10,280 nt of DNA from JBBITW01 sp037440525 (GCA_037440525.1 JBBITW010000132.1:1-10280); one strand, 5' to 3'; counted from the first letter of the stretch, positions 1-7,153 are shown. A program made the numbers and translations. Notes: generated from the letters alone by a model not told the origin.

Positions 1-62
1 AATGTATCATTTTGATGTTTGAGTATCTATATTTAAGGGATGAATTGGAGAGGAGAAATAAA

Positions 63-137
63 TGGTGGGCGCTACTGGATTTGAACCAGTGACCTCCTGC
101 GTGTGAAGCAGGCGTTCTCCCCCTGAACTAAGCGCCC
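63..137 (-). tRNA. tRNA-Val (anticodon CAC)
   Basis: Read on the minus strand, this 75-base stretch folds into a full cloverleaf. It has a 7-bp acceptor stem (GGGCGCT/AGCGCCC), a 4-bp D stem (GTTC/GAAC), a 5-bp anticodon stem (CCTGC/GCAGG), a 5-base variable region, and a 5-bp T stem (ACTGG/CCAGT) closing the TTCAAAT loop. The anticodon loop is TTCACAC, giving anticodon CAC, which reads the valine codon GTG. The discriminator base is A, and the 3' CCA is encoded in the DNA (63-65 on the + strand read TGG). No second tRNA is visible in the window. Nothing convincing as a terminator is seen in the 62 bases downstream of it (positions 1-62). Confidence 0.97.
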
Positions 138-146
138 TTTGATAGA

Positions 147-175
147 ATTATCGTAGAACTTTTACAAAAAGTCAA
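147..175 (-). promoter_or_regulatory. sigma70-type promoter for tRNA-Val
   Basis: On the minus strand there is a -35 box TTGACT (170-175) and a -10 box GATAAT (147-152), separated by exactly 17 bases. Each box differs from consensus at one position. Transcription would start near position 140, only a few bases before the mature tRNA 5' end at 137, so the leader would be very short. The motif match is seen directly; activity is inferred. Confidence 0.75.
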
Positions 176-212
176 CCCTCTTAAAACTTTTTAAAGATCA
201 ACCAAAAAAAGA

Positions 213-240
213 TTGACAACCCTGCTCTTAGGGATATAAT
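213..240 (+). promoter_or_regulatory. sigma70-type promoter for the liv operon
   Basis: A perfect -35 box TTGACA (213-218) and a perfect -10 box TATAAT (235-240) are separated by 16 bases. Transcription would start near 247, leaving a leader of about 75 bases before livM at 323. No leader ORF, riboswitch or strong hairpin is seen in that leader. The promoter faces away from the tRNA promoter, and 37 bases separate the two -35 boxes. A second TTGACA at 273-278 has no properly spaced -10 partner. Confidence 0.8.
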
Positions 241-322
241 ACTTACTTAAATCATACCGATTTTTAAATTAATTGACATTCCACCATAGAAGAAACGATC
301 ATATACAATAAGGTTATCTCCA

Positions 323-1384
323 ATGGATATGAAGAGAGATTACTATGAGGATATTGAACTCTTTAAAAGCAAAACCGTACTTATCTGGACAATAATCTTT
401 CTTATATTCCTTGCAATTTTGCCCTGGTTGATTAAAACTTATCACATCCTTGGACTCTCTATCTATGTTGTTAACCTAATTATCATTCATGCCATTGTAG
501 CAATTGGCCTTAATATCCTCGTTGGATATACAGGCCAAATATCAATGGGGCATGCTGGATTTTTTGCCATTGGATCGTTTACATGTGTAATACTCATTTT
601 AAAATATGATTTTCCTATCTGGGTCTCCCTACCTCTTGCTGGTTTCATCTCTTCGGGATTCGGATTTATTTTAGGCCTACCAGCCCTTCGATTAAAAGGA
701 CCATATCTTGCCATAGCAACTCTTGGATTTGGAATGACAATCACAACGATTATCAAACATATGGAATTCTTTGGAGGAAGAATGGGACTTCAGGCTCCAA
801 AGCTCTACCTCTTTGGAAGTCCAATGAGGGATCTCCATTACTATTACATGATTTTACTCATCGCCATCTTCATGACAATCGGGGCATTAAAATTGATGAA
901 AACAAGAGTGGGACGTGCCTTTATCGCTATCAGGGATAGTGATATTGCCGCAGAGGCCATGGGAGTAAATATTACCTATTACAAGACCCTGGCATTTGCA
1001 GTCAGTGCCTTTTATACAGGAATCGCAGGAGGGCTTTATGCCTTTATCCTCGGATTCATAAATCCCGAGAGTTTCCACCTCATCATGTCGATTACATTTC
1101 TTGCTATGGTGGTCGTTGGGGGATTGGGATCAATCATGGGCTCTATTTCTGGAGCAGCCCTTATGACCTATCTCGATATTAAACTCCATGCAATCCAGGA
1201 AATTCCAGCAATAGGGCCTGCACTTGTCAGTTTCTCTGAAAAATATATGAGTGTTGCGGGAATTTCTAATGTTGCTGTTATCGTTTATGGATTGATAATG
1301 ATCATGATCGTCCTCTTTGAACCACTGGGGATATTCGGTTTCTGGATTCGATGCAAACGTTACTGGAAGACATGGCCATTTTAA
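323..1384 (+). CDS. livM: Liv-type ABC transporter permease LivM
   Basis: This 353-residue integral membrane protein is one of the two permease subunits of a HAAT-family ABC importer. It would pair with LivH in the inner membrane and dock onto the LivG and LivF ATPases. After a charged N-terminus, hydrophobic segments run from about residue 18 to 335. Family motifs are visible: GYTGQISMGHAGFFAIG (68-84), ALRLKGPYLAIATLGFG (121-137), the cytoplasmic EAA-like coupling loop around GRAFIAIRDSDIAAEAMG (198-214), VVVGGLGSIMGS (263-274) and LFEPLGIFG (331-339). The C-terminal tail KRYWKTWPF looks familiar from LivM proteins. The ATG has a weak Shine-Dalgarno (AAGG, 310-313); a second in-frame ATG at 329 is possible. 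It is the first gene after the 213-240 promoter. The family is secure; the substrate is not shown by sequence. Confidence 0.95.
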   Translation: MDMKRDYYEDIELFKSKTVLIWTIIFLIFLAILPWLIKTYHILGLSIYVVNLIIIHAIVAIGLNILVGYTGQISMGHAGFFAIGSFTCVILILKYDFPIWVSLPLAGFISSGFGFILGLPALRLKGPYLAIATLGFGMTITTIIKHMEFFGGRMGLQAPKLYLFGSPMRDLHYYYMILLIAIFMTIGALKLMKTRVGRAFIAIRDSDIAAEAMGVNITYYKTLAFAVSAFYTGIAGGLYAFILGFINPESFHLIMSITFLAMVVVGGLGSIMGSISGAALMTYLDIKLHAIQEIPAIGPALVSFSEKYMSVAGISNVAVIVYGLIMIMIVLFEPLGIFGFWIRCKRYWKTWPF

Positions 1385-1437
1385 AGATGAATCAAAAGAT
1401 TCAAATGATATAAAGGACGCAGAAGAGAAGAGATATT

Positions 1438-1442
1438 GGGAG
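1438..1442 (+). promoter_or_regulatory. ribosome binding site fixing the livH start
   Basis: GGGAG lies 6 bases before the ATG at 1449. The longest reading frame begins at 1317 inside livM, but those 44 extra residues are hydrophilic and unlike any LivH N-terminus. This site therefore sets the start. Confidence 0.7.
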
Positions 1443-1448
1443 ATAAGT

Positions 1449-2321
1449 ATGTTCGGACAATTGATTGTAAGTGGATTGGCTGTTGGGGCATGTTATGGAT
1501 TGCTCGCCCTTGCGATGGTCATAATCTATAAGAGCTCTGAAGTATTAAACTTCGCACAGGGGGAGATGGCAATGATAAGTACCTTTGTAACATTTACACT
1601 CCTCGAAAATTACCAGATCCCCTTCCAGTGGGCAGTACTTATTACTTTCCTCTTTGCTATCCTCCTGGGAATCTCTTTTGAGATGGTCTTCCTCAGACGA
1701 GCAAAGAATCCAACCGTATTGGGGCTAATCATCATCACCCTCGGTTTTGAAATGGTTCTTATGGGTTTTGCTGGATGGAAATGGGGACCAGACCAGAGAT
1801 CTCTTCCATTTCCTGTCTCAAATATAGATACTTATAACATCTGGGGTTTACTAATCAGTAAAATCAATTTCTGGACAATCTTGATCTCCCTTGTCCTGAT
1901 ATTTATCCTTTTCCTCTTTTTCCGTTATACCAAGTTGGGGATTGCGATGAGGGCTACTCAACAGAATCCCATCGCAGCGCGTGTCATGGGTATTAGGACC
2001 AAATGGATACTTTCCTTTACATGGGCACTAAGTTCTCTTATCGGAACAGTTGCAGGAATGTTAATTGCAGCCCTTGGAGTCCTTGATCCTCCAATGATGA
2101 TGGATCCACTACTTAAGGGTTTTGCATCTGGAGTCCTTGGTGGAATGACAAGCCTCCCTGGTGCTGCCGTGGGAGGAGCGATGTTAGGAATAATTGAGAA
2201 CCTCTTTGGGGGGTATGTCTCTCTGGCCTTTAAATCTGTGGTGGCATTTATAATCATCGTATTAATGCTATGTATAAGGCCAAGTGGGCTTCTGGCGAAA
2301 CATTATATTAAAAAGGTTTAA
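1449..2321 (+). CDS. livH: Liv-type ABC transporter permease LivH
   Basis: This 290-residue membrane protein is the second permease subunit of the importer and partner of LivM. From the ATG at 1449 the protein opens directly with a membrane helix (MFGQLIVSGLAVGACYGLLA), as LivH proteins do, and the total length matches the family. Further marks are NFAQGEMAMI (34-43), the coupling loop TKLGIAMRATQQNPIAARVMG (161-181), GGMTSLPGAAVGGAMLGIIE (231-250) and the C-terminal RPSGLL (277-282). Hydrophobic segments lie at about 3-27, 60-83, 88-109, 140-159, 185-211 and 258-276, among others. A 64-base gap separates it from livM, and the genes would be co-transcribed. The more common order known for this family is livK-livH-livM, so having livM first is a mild variation. 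Confidence 0.95.
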   Translation: MFGQLIVSGLAVGACYGLLALAMVIIYKSSEVLNFAQGEMAMISTFVTFTLLENYQIPFQWAVLITFLFAILLGISFEMVFLRRAKNPTVLGLIIITLGFEMVLMGFAGWKWGPDQRSLPFPVSNIDTYNIWGLLISKINFWTILISLVLIFILFLFFRYTKLGIAMRATQQNPIAARVMGIRTKWILSFTWALSSLIGTVAGMLIAALGVLDPPMMMDPLLKGFASGVLGGMTSLPGAAVGGAMLGIIENLFGGYVSLAFKSVVAFIIIVLMLCIRPSGLLAKHYIKKV

Positions 2322-2337
2322 ATCAATATATCCATAT

Positions 2338-2362
2338 CCCCTGGATGAAAATTGGTGAGGGG
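2338..2362 (+). other. weak hairpin in the livH-livK gap
   Basis: CCCCT (2338-2342) and AGGGG (2358-2362) can pair around a 15-base loop, just upstream of the strong livK ribosome binding site. There is no U-run, so it is not a terminator. It could affect mRNA processing or stability ahead of the binding-protein gene, but a 5-bp match with a large loop could easily be chance. Confidence 0.2.
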
Positions 2363-2372
2363 AAAATTCAGG

Positions 2373-2380
2373 AAAGGAGG
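2373..2380 (+). promoter_or_regulatory. strong ribosome binding site for livK
   Basis: AAAGGAGG is a near-perfect Shine-Dalgarno, with 9 bases to the ATG at 2390. It favours that start over an in-frame ATG at 2345, which would add 15 charged residues in front of the signal peptide. It is the best ribosome binding site in the operon, in keeping with the excess of binding protein these importers need. Confidence 0.85.
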
Positions 2381-2389
2381 AGAATAAAT

Positions 2390-3568
2390 ATGTTTAAAAG
2401 AGGCAAATTTTTTCTATTATTGTTAATCTTTTCGATCCTGATTATTCCAACCTGGGCATCTTCACAAAAGGTTCGAGGTGTGACAGATACTGAGATCCTT
2501 GTTGGTCAATGGGGACCTCAAACAGGACCTGCTTCGGGATGGGGTTCGGTCGCCCGGGGGACAGATTTATTTTTTAAAATAATAAATGAAGAAGGTGGAA
2601 TCAATGGCCGAAAGTTCAAATATTTCCTTCGTGATGATGCATACCAGCCAGCTAAAACAAAAGCCATTGCAAAGGAATTTGTCGAGGACATAGGAGTCTT
2701 TGCCATTGTGGGTGGTGTCGGGGTAGCAACTGGAATGTCAGTAAAGGATTATCTTATGGAGAACAATGTCTTCTGGTTTGGCCCTGTCACAGGAGTTTAT
2801 GAATGGATCAGACCATTTCAAAGATACCTATTTGCCCTTTATCCTCTCTATGATGATGAGATGTATACCCTCACTGGCTACTTTTATGAGAAACTTGGGC
2901 TTAAAAAGATTTCTGTGTTCTATCAGAACGACTCTTATGGAAAACAGGGGTTGATGGGTGTAGAACGTTATCTTAAAGAGAAAAATAGTAATGTTCTTGT
3001 TAAAGTCTCTGCAGAGGTGACAGACAGGGATTTGAGCACCCACGCACTTAAACTCAAGGAATCAGGGGCTGAAGCAGCCATCATGGTAACAACCCCTGCT
3101 CATGCCGCATTGCTTCTGGCTGAAACTGCAAAAATCGGTTTTAAACCACAATGGGGAACAACAAACACACTTTCTGATGCCCCCTTCATGCTTCAGATAA
3201 CAAAAGGTATGTGGGCAGGTATGATCCATTCAAATTTTATTGAACCCCCGGATTCAAACCACCCACTTATGGTAAAATATCGTGAATGGCATAAAAAATT
3301 GGCACCCCAGGAGAGATGGGGAATCTTCTATATTGCCGGTATCCTTTTCGCTGAACCTTTTGTTGAGGGTGTGAGAAGGGCAGGAAGAAATTTGAATAAC
3401 GATACTCTGATGAAGGCCTTAGAGAACATGAAAGATTTCCGTGGAATTGGTGGTCCAATTAGCTACAGTCCTTCGGACAGACAGGGAGCAAAACATCTAT
3501 GGTACGGGAAGGTAAGAGCGGATGGAAAGATTGAAAAACTCACCGATTGGATAAAAATAACAAAATAA
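2390..3568 (+). CDS. livK: periplasmic substrate-binding protein of the Liv-type importer
   Basis: This 392-residue protein is the solute receptor that would capture the ligand in the periplasm and deliver it to LivM/LivH. It has a Sec signal peptide: basic MFKRGK, a hydrophobic stretch at about 7-20, and likely cleavage near TWASSQ (21-26). No lipobox cysteine is present, so it should be soluble rather than lipid-anchored. The mature part is a type I periplasmic binding fold (Peripla_BP_6). It begins VTDTEILVGQWGPQTGP (31-47), followed by the family mark INEEGGINGRKFKY (65-78), RDDAYQPAKT (81-90), a hinge-region stretch SVFYQNDSYGKQG (175-187) and a C-terminal WYGKVRADGKI (371-381). By recollection, this subgroup is often found near acyl-CoA ligase genes and may bind organic acids rather than leucine; that is inference. 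Use of the symbol livK refers to the family only. Confidence 0.9.
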   Translation: MFKRGKFFLLLLIFSILIIPTWASSQKVRGVTDTEILVGQWGPQTGPASGWGSVARGTDLFFKIINEEGGINGRKFKYFLRDDAYQPAKTKAIAKEFVEDIGVFAIVGGVGVATGMSVKDYLMENNVFWFGPVTGVYEWIRPFQRYLFALYPLYDDEMYTLTGYFYEKLGLKKISVFYQNDSYGKQGLMGVERYLKEKNSNVLVKVSAEVTDRDLSTHALKLKESGAEAAIMVTTPAHAALLLAETAKIGFKPQWGTTNTLSDAPFMLQITKGMWAGMIHSNFIEPPDSNHPLMVKYREWHKKLAPQERWGIFYIAGILFAEPFVEGVRRAGRNLNNDTLMKALENMKDFRGIGGPISYSPSDRQGAKHLWYGKVRADGKIEKLTDWIKITK

Positions 3569-3575
3569 TTATAAT
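3547..3575 (+). promoter_or_regulatory. candidate internal promoter for livG-livF
   Basis: A perfect -10 box TATAAT (3570-3575), just after the livK stop codon, is preceded at 17 bases by TTGGAT (3547-3552), which matches the -35 consensus at only 3 of 6 positions. The livK-livG gap of 143 bases is the longest in the operon, which makes a separate promoter for the ATPase genes plausible. The local AT-richness means the -10 match could be chance. Confidence 0.35.
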
Positions 3576-3612
3576 GAGAGTTCTGAAAAAATCCTGAAAT
3601 GACTGGGGAGAT

Positions 3613-3627
3613 AGGGTTCCAAACCCT
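3613..3627 (+). other. small perfect hairpin in the livK-livG gap
   Basis: AGGGTT (3613-3618) and AACCCT (3622-3627) pair perfectly around a CCA loop. No T-run follows, so it is not a standard terminator. It lies where a stem-loop could protect the upstream livK message or reduce read-through into livG. The rest of the 3569-3711 gap shows no ORF or RNA gene. Confidence 0.3.
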
Positions 3628-3711
3628 TCGAATGCGGACATTGAGAAGTTAAATTGCAGTCTAAGAATACTATTTCAGAGATCTCGTAACCTAAATTGAG
3701 CGATTTTATTT

Positions 3712-4497
3712 ATGGAGACCATACTAAAGATTGAAGACCTGACAATCTCTTTCGGTGGCATTAGAGCGCTAAATCATGTTGACTTTGAAGTCAAAAGGGG
3801 AGAGATTTACTCCATCATCGGTCCAAATGGGGCAGGAAAGACCACTGTGTTTAACTGTATCAGTGGAATCTATAAACCCGAGTCTGGAAGGATATTATTT
3901 AAAGGAGAAGATATCACATATTTAAAACCCCATCAGGTTGCAAGAAAGGGAATTGCAAGAACCTTTCAGAACATTGAGCTTTTCTCCTACATGTCAACAA
4001 TGGATAACCTCATGCTTGGACGACACCTACATATGAAGACAGGGGTATGGGGAGGATCGACCTTTATTTACAAAAATTCAAAGGCAGCAAAAGAGGAGAT
4101 AATAAACAGAAAAAGGGCTGAGGAGATCATTGAGTTTCTTGATTTACAATCAGCCAGGAATCAGTTTGTAATAAACCTGCCTTATGGCACACGTAAACTT
4201 GTCGAACTTGGTCGTGCCTTAGCCCTTGAACCTGAACTCATCCTTCTTGATGAGCCATCTGCAGGGATGAACTTAGAGGAGAAGGGGGATCTGATCTTTT
4301 CAATCCAAGACATTAGAGATGACCTCGGAATCACTGTCCTCTTGGTAGAACACGACATGAACCTTATAATGGATATCTCAGATAGGATACTGACATTGAA
4401 CTATGGAGAAAAGATCGCAGAGGGACTGCCAAAGGATATTCAGAAAAACCCTGAAGTCTTAAAGGCATATTTGGGTGAGGAGGAAGAGATTGCTTAA
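3712..4497 (+). CDS. livG: Liv-type ABC transporter ATP-binding protein LivG
   Basis: This 261-residue cytoplasmic ATPase is one of the two nucleotide-binding subunits that power the importer. Motifs appear in order: Walker A GPNGAGKTT (37-45), Q-loop glutamine in RTFQNIELF (Q86), signature region LPYGTRKLVELGRAL (156-170), Walker B LILLDEP (176-182) with the catalytic glutamate at 181, and the switch histidine in LLVEHDMN (H214). The signature lacks a canonical LSGGQ; LPYG-type variants are usual in LivG. The segment at about 104-135 (HLHMKTGVWGG onwards) is a family insertion. The C-terminus ends in an acidic run (EEEEIA). The ATG has little Shine-Dalgarno support (TTGAG, 11 bases away), and a stop codon at 3697-3699 rules out an upstream in-frame ATG nearby. 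The gene overlaps livF by 8 bases, indicating coupled translation. Confidence 0.95.
   Translation: METILKIEDLTISFGGIRALNHVDFEVKRGEIYSIIGPNGAGKTTVFNCISGIYKPESGRILFKGEDITYLKPHQVARKGIARTFQNIELFSYMSTMDNLMLGRHLHMKTGVWGGSTFIYKNSKAAKEEIINRKRAEEIIEFLDLQSARNQFVINLPYGTRKLVELGRALALEPELILLDEPSAGMNLEEKGDLIFSIQDIRDDLGITVLLVEHDMNLIMDISDRILTLNYGEKIAEGLPKDIQKNPEVLKAYLGEEEEIA
4478..4483 (+). promoter_or_regulatory. ribosome binding site pointing to a TTG start for livF
   Basis: AGGAGG lies inside the end of livG, 6 bases before TTG at 4490. The alternative GTG at 4475 begins upstream of this site and has only AAAGG (4461-4465) in front. The TTG start gives an N-terminus (MLKVKNIETFYG) typical of LivF. Confidence 0.7.
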
Positions 4498-5257
4498 AGT
4501 AAAAAATATAGAGACATTCTATGGATTGATTATGGCCATAAGAGGGATTTCGCTCGAAATCGAAGAGGGGCAGATTGCCTGTATACTCGGAGCCAACGGA
4601 GCGGGTAAAACAACCATTCTCAAGACAATTATGGGTCTCCTTGAGGATCAACCCGACAAGGGGACGATAGAATTTATGGGAAGACAGATTGATGGGATGG
4701 ATGCTGAGGAAATCGTTCATTTAGGTATTTCATATGTCCCGGAGGGAAGGGAAGTATTTCCTGAGTTGAATGTGGAAGAAAATTTAAGGATGGGGGCTTA
4801 TACCAGAAGGGATAAAAAGGGGATTAGAGAAGATTATGACCGGGTTATTTCACTCTTTCCGATACTGGCGAAGAGAAAAGACCAATGGGCAGGAACACTA
4901 AGCGGTGGCGAACAGCAGATGCTCGCAATTGGAAGGGCATTGATGGCGAGGCCCAAACTCCTCATGCTTGATGAACCATCCCTCGGCCTCTCTCCGATTC
5001 TTGTCAAAGAAATCTTCCGTATCATAAAAGTAATAAACACTGAGGGAACAACCATCCTTCTCGTTGAGCAGAATGCGCGAATTGCCTTAAAGATTTCTGA
5101 TTACGGCTTCATCCTCGAAAATGGGAGGATTGTTGCTGCCAACAGCTCAAATGTCCTTCTTGAGGATGAGGATGTAAAGGAATTCTATCTTGGTATCAGA
5201 TCAGAGGAATCTATCAAGGGTTACCAGAGGTGGAAACGTAAGAAGAGATGGAGATAA
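4490..5257 (+). CDS. livF: Liv-type ABC transporter ATP-binding protein LivF
   Basis: This 255-residue cytoplasmic ATPase is the second nucleotide-binding subunit, partner of LivG. Using the TTG at 4490, motifs are: Walker A GANGAGKTT (34-42), YVPEGREVFP (82-91, glutamate where many ABC ATPases have the Q-loop glutamine), signature LSGGEQQMLAIGRAL (137-151), Walker B LLMLDEPSLGLSP (157-169), and LLVEQNA (190-196), where glutamine replaces the usual switch histidine. Both substitutions are normal for LivF and do not suggest inactivity. The start is chosen from the AGGAGG at 4478-4483; a GTG at 4475 would add five basic residues (VRRKR). The protein continues past the usual FYLG end with a basic, tryptophan-containing tail (about 235-255, including WKRKKRWR). 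Its stop lies 43 bases from the stop of the convergent synthetase gene. Confidence 0.93.
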   Translation: MLKVKNIETFYGLIMAIRGISLEIEEGQIACILGANGAGKTTILKTIMGLLEDQPDKGTIEFMGRQIDGMDAEEIVHLGISYVPEGREVFPELNVEENLRMGAYTRRDKKGIREDYDRVISLFPILAKRKDQWAGTLSGGEQQMLAIGRALMARPKLLMLDEPSLGLSPILVKEIFRIIKVINTEGTTILLVEQNARIALKISDYGFILENGRIVAANSSNVLLEDEDVKEFYLGIRSEESIKGYQRWKRKKRWR

Positions 5258-5262
5258 TCTAT

Positions 5263-5280
5263 CTATAAGAATAGTTTTTA
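5263..5280 (+). terminator. possible weak terminator after livF
   Basis: CTAT (5263-5266) and ATAG (5271-5274) can pair around AAGA, followed directly by TTTTTA (5275-5280). The 4-bp AT-rich stem is too weak to be convincing. An overlapping alternative is AGATA (5252-5256) with TATCT (5260-5264). With convergent genes on both sides a terminator is expected somewhere here, and this is the best candidate. Confidence 0.25.
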
Positions 5281-5300
5281 ATGTTTTTCAGAGATATCAT

Positions 5301-7103
5301 CTATGACTTATACATACTCTCAATAATATCCTTGTAGGCTTCGTTTATAAATTTCCGTTTCACCTTCATAGTTGGAGTCACCTCTCCATCTTCTTCATAA
5401 AGCTTCTTGGGGATGATTGTAAATTTCTTTATCTGTTCAACCTGCGAAAGGGTCTTATTTACCTTATCCACCTCTTTCTGAATAAGTTGTTTGATTTCTG
5501 GGCTCTGGGTCAGACTCGAATAGGTTCCAAATTGAATCTTATTATCCTGTGCATATTTAATAACATTTTCCTCATCGATTGCGATCAATGCAACAAGATA
5601 TTTTCTGCGATCTCCAATGACAATCGCATCATTTATATAAGGGCTGAATTTGAGTTGATTCTCAATGTTCTGGGGAGCAATATTCTTTCCACCTGCTGTG
5701 ATGATCAAATCCTTTTTCCTATCTGTTATCTTCAAGAAACCATCCTCATCGAGTTCTCCAACATCTCCTGAATGAAGCCAGCCATCTTTAATTGTCTCTT
5801 CTGTTGCAGCGGGATTTTTAAAATAGCCTTTAAATACACCAGGACCTTTTACAAGAATCTCTCCATCAGGAGCGATCTTTACCTCTACACCAGGAAGAGG
5901 CTGGCCAACCTTTCCCACTTTGATATTTTTCAGGCGGCTGACTGTAGTTACACCGGTTCCCTCTGTCTGACCATATCCCTCAATAAGTGGAAGCCCTATG
6001 GCATTAAAGAACCTTAGGACATCAGGTGAAATAGGTGCTGCGCCAGAAATAGCTATTCTTACCCTATCAAACCCCAATCTCTCCTTCAGTTTCCTGAAAA
6101 CGCTGAGATAAGCCATCCAATAAGCCAATTTTAAATAAAACGGGATGGGTCTGGCATTTAATTCTAAATTGGCATGTTTCATTCCTATTGCCAGGGATGT
6201 TTTAAAAACATTTCTCTTGAACCATGTGGCATCGGACATACGAATCATGACCGCAGAGGCATACTTCTCCCAGATTCGAGGAACCCCATAGACAACAGTT
6301 GGAGAAATCTCTCTCATGTTGTCCATGATCGTATCTGTGTTTTCTATGAAATTTACAACTGTGCCATAGCGGGTATTGACCATAACGGTAAAAAGTTGTT
6401 CGAAGATATGGCAGAGGGGGAGGAAGGATAATGTCTCATCAGATTCAAGTATAGGAACAGCGCCAACCAAAGCCTCGCTCATGAAAAGGAGATTTTTGTG
6501 GGTAAGCATTGCACCCTTTGGTGGACCTGTTGTGCCTGATGTATATATCAAAACAGCAAGGTCATTAGGCTTAACCTCACCCAGACGTTTCTCCAATAGG
6601 AGGGGATTTCTTTCCGAAAATTCTCTTCCAAATTTCAATAAATCATTAAAGCTCATAAGCATAGGATCCTTATATCTCTTTAAGCCCTCCATGTCGATTA
6701 CAATCACCTTCTCTAGATGAGGTGTATCCTTCCGAAATTTTAGAACCTTATCAAACTGCTCCTCATTCTCTGCAATATAGAATCTCGATTCAGAGTTATT
6801 AACTATATAACCACACTGCTCAGCTGAATTCGTCACATAGATTCCTGTTGTGACACCCCCTGCAGACATAATCCCAAAATCAGAATATACCCATTCAGGT
6901 CTATTCTCACTTATAATGGATACACATTCCCCTTTTCTAAGACCGAGGCCAATGAGCCCCATTGCAACCTCCCTCACCTTCTCCCCATATTCTCTCCATG
7001 TGATATCACGCCAGATGCCATACTGCTTTTCTCTTAAAGCTACCCTTTGGGGATGTTCCTTCAGGTGCTGGTGAAAATAATTTAATAATGTCTCTTCGCT
7101 CAT
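5301..7103 (-). CDS. fadD: AMP-forming long-chain acyl-CoA synthetase
   Basis: This 600-residue enzyme would activate a fatty or related carboxylic acid with ATP and CoA, through an acyl-adenylate, to acyl-CoA. It belongs to the ANL adenylating superfamily. Visible motifs are the P-loop-like YTSGTTGPPKG (187-197), PLCHIFEQ (229-236), the aromatic-rich adenylate motif EGYGQTEG (375-382), GWLHSGDVG (441-449, with ribose-binding Asp447), the hinge DRKKDLIITAGGKNIAP (461-477) and the C-terminal PTMKVKR (577-583), where Lys580 is the likely catalytic lysine. Length and domain layout fit the COG1022-type synthetases, so the symbol fadD is used in the broad sense. GAGG (7109-7112 on the + strand) lies 5 bases before the ATG. 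It is the last gene of the minus-strand operon, 50 bases after fadE. Chain-length preference cannot be read from sequence; medium-chain or aromatic acids remain possible. Confidence 0.92.
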   Translation of the reverse strand: MSEETLLNYFHQHLKEHPQRVALREKQYGIWRDITWREYGEKVREVAMGLIGLGLRKGECVSIISENRPEWVYSDFGIMSAGGVTTGIYVTNSAEQCGYIVNNSESRFYIAENEEQFDKVLKFRKDTPHLEKVIVIDMEGLKRYKDPMLMSFNDLLKFGREFSERNPLLLEKRLGEVKPNDLAVLIYTSGTTGPPKGAMLTHKNLLFMSEALVGAVPILESDETLSFLPLCHIFEQLFTVMVNTRYGTVVNFIENTDTIMDNMREISPTVVYGVPRIWEKYASAVMIRMSDATWFKRNVFKTSLAIGMKHANLELNARPIPFYLKLAYWMAYLSVFRKLKERLGFDRVRIAISGAAPISPDVLRFFNAIGLPLIEGYGQTEGTGVTTVSRLKNIKVGKVGQPLPGVEVKIAPDGEILVKGPGVFKGYFKNPAATEETIKDGWLHSGDVGELDEDGFLKITDRKKDLIITAGGKNIAPQNIENQLKFSPYINDAIVIGDRRKYLVALIAIDEENVIKYAQDNKIQFGTYSSLTQSPEIKQLIQKEVDKVNKTLSQVEQIKKFTIIPKKLYEEDGEVTPTMKVKRKFINEAYKDIIESMYKS

Positions 7104-7153
7104 ATTAACCTCGCTTCAGATATCATTAATAATTTTGTAAGTTAAATTTATTT

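Noticed and set aside
62..106. Short + strand ORF (MVGATGFEPVTSCV) with an upstream AGGAG
   Set aside because: It is the antisense reading of tRNA-Val, a well-known source of false peptides.
273..278. Second TTGACA upstream of livM
   Set aside because: The nearest -10-like sequences (TATACA 302-307, TACAAT 304-309) are 23 or more bases away, too far for a sigma70 promoter.
1317..1448. Longer LivH N-terminus overlapping livM
   Set aside because: The 44 extra residues are hydrophilic, overlap coding sequence of livM, and the ATG at 1449 has its own ribosome binding site and a family-like N-terminus.
156..4497. LivG/LivF departures from textbook ABC motifs (no LSGGQ in LivG, no switch His in LivF)
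   Set aside because: These variants are usual for LivG and LivF and do not indicate degenerate or novel ATPases.
4364..4720. 118-residue minus-strand ORF across the livG-livF junction
   Set aside because: It is antisense to two conserved ATPase genes, has no recognisable domain and no clear ribosome binding site.
6376..6720. 114-residue + strand ORF inside the acyl-CoA synthetase gene
   Set aside because: It is a shadow of the conserved adenylation-domain coding sequence on the other strand.
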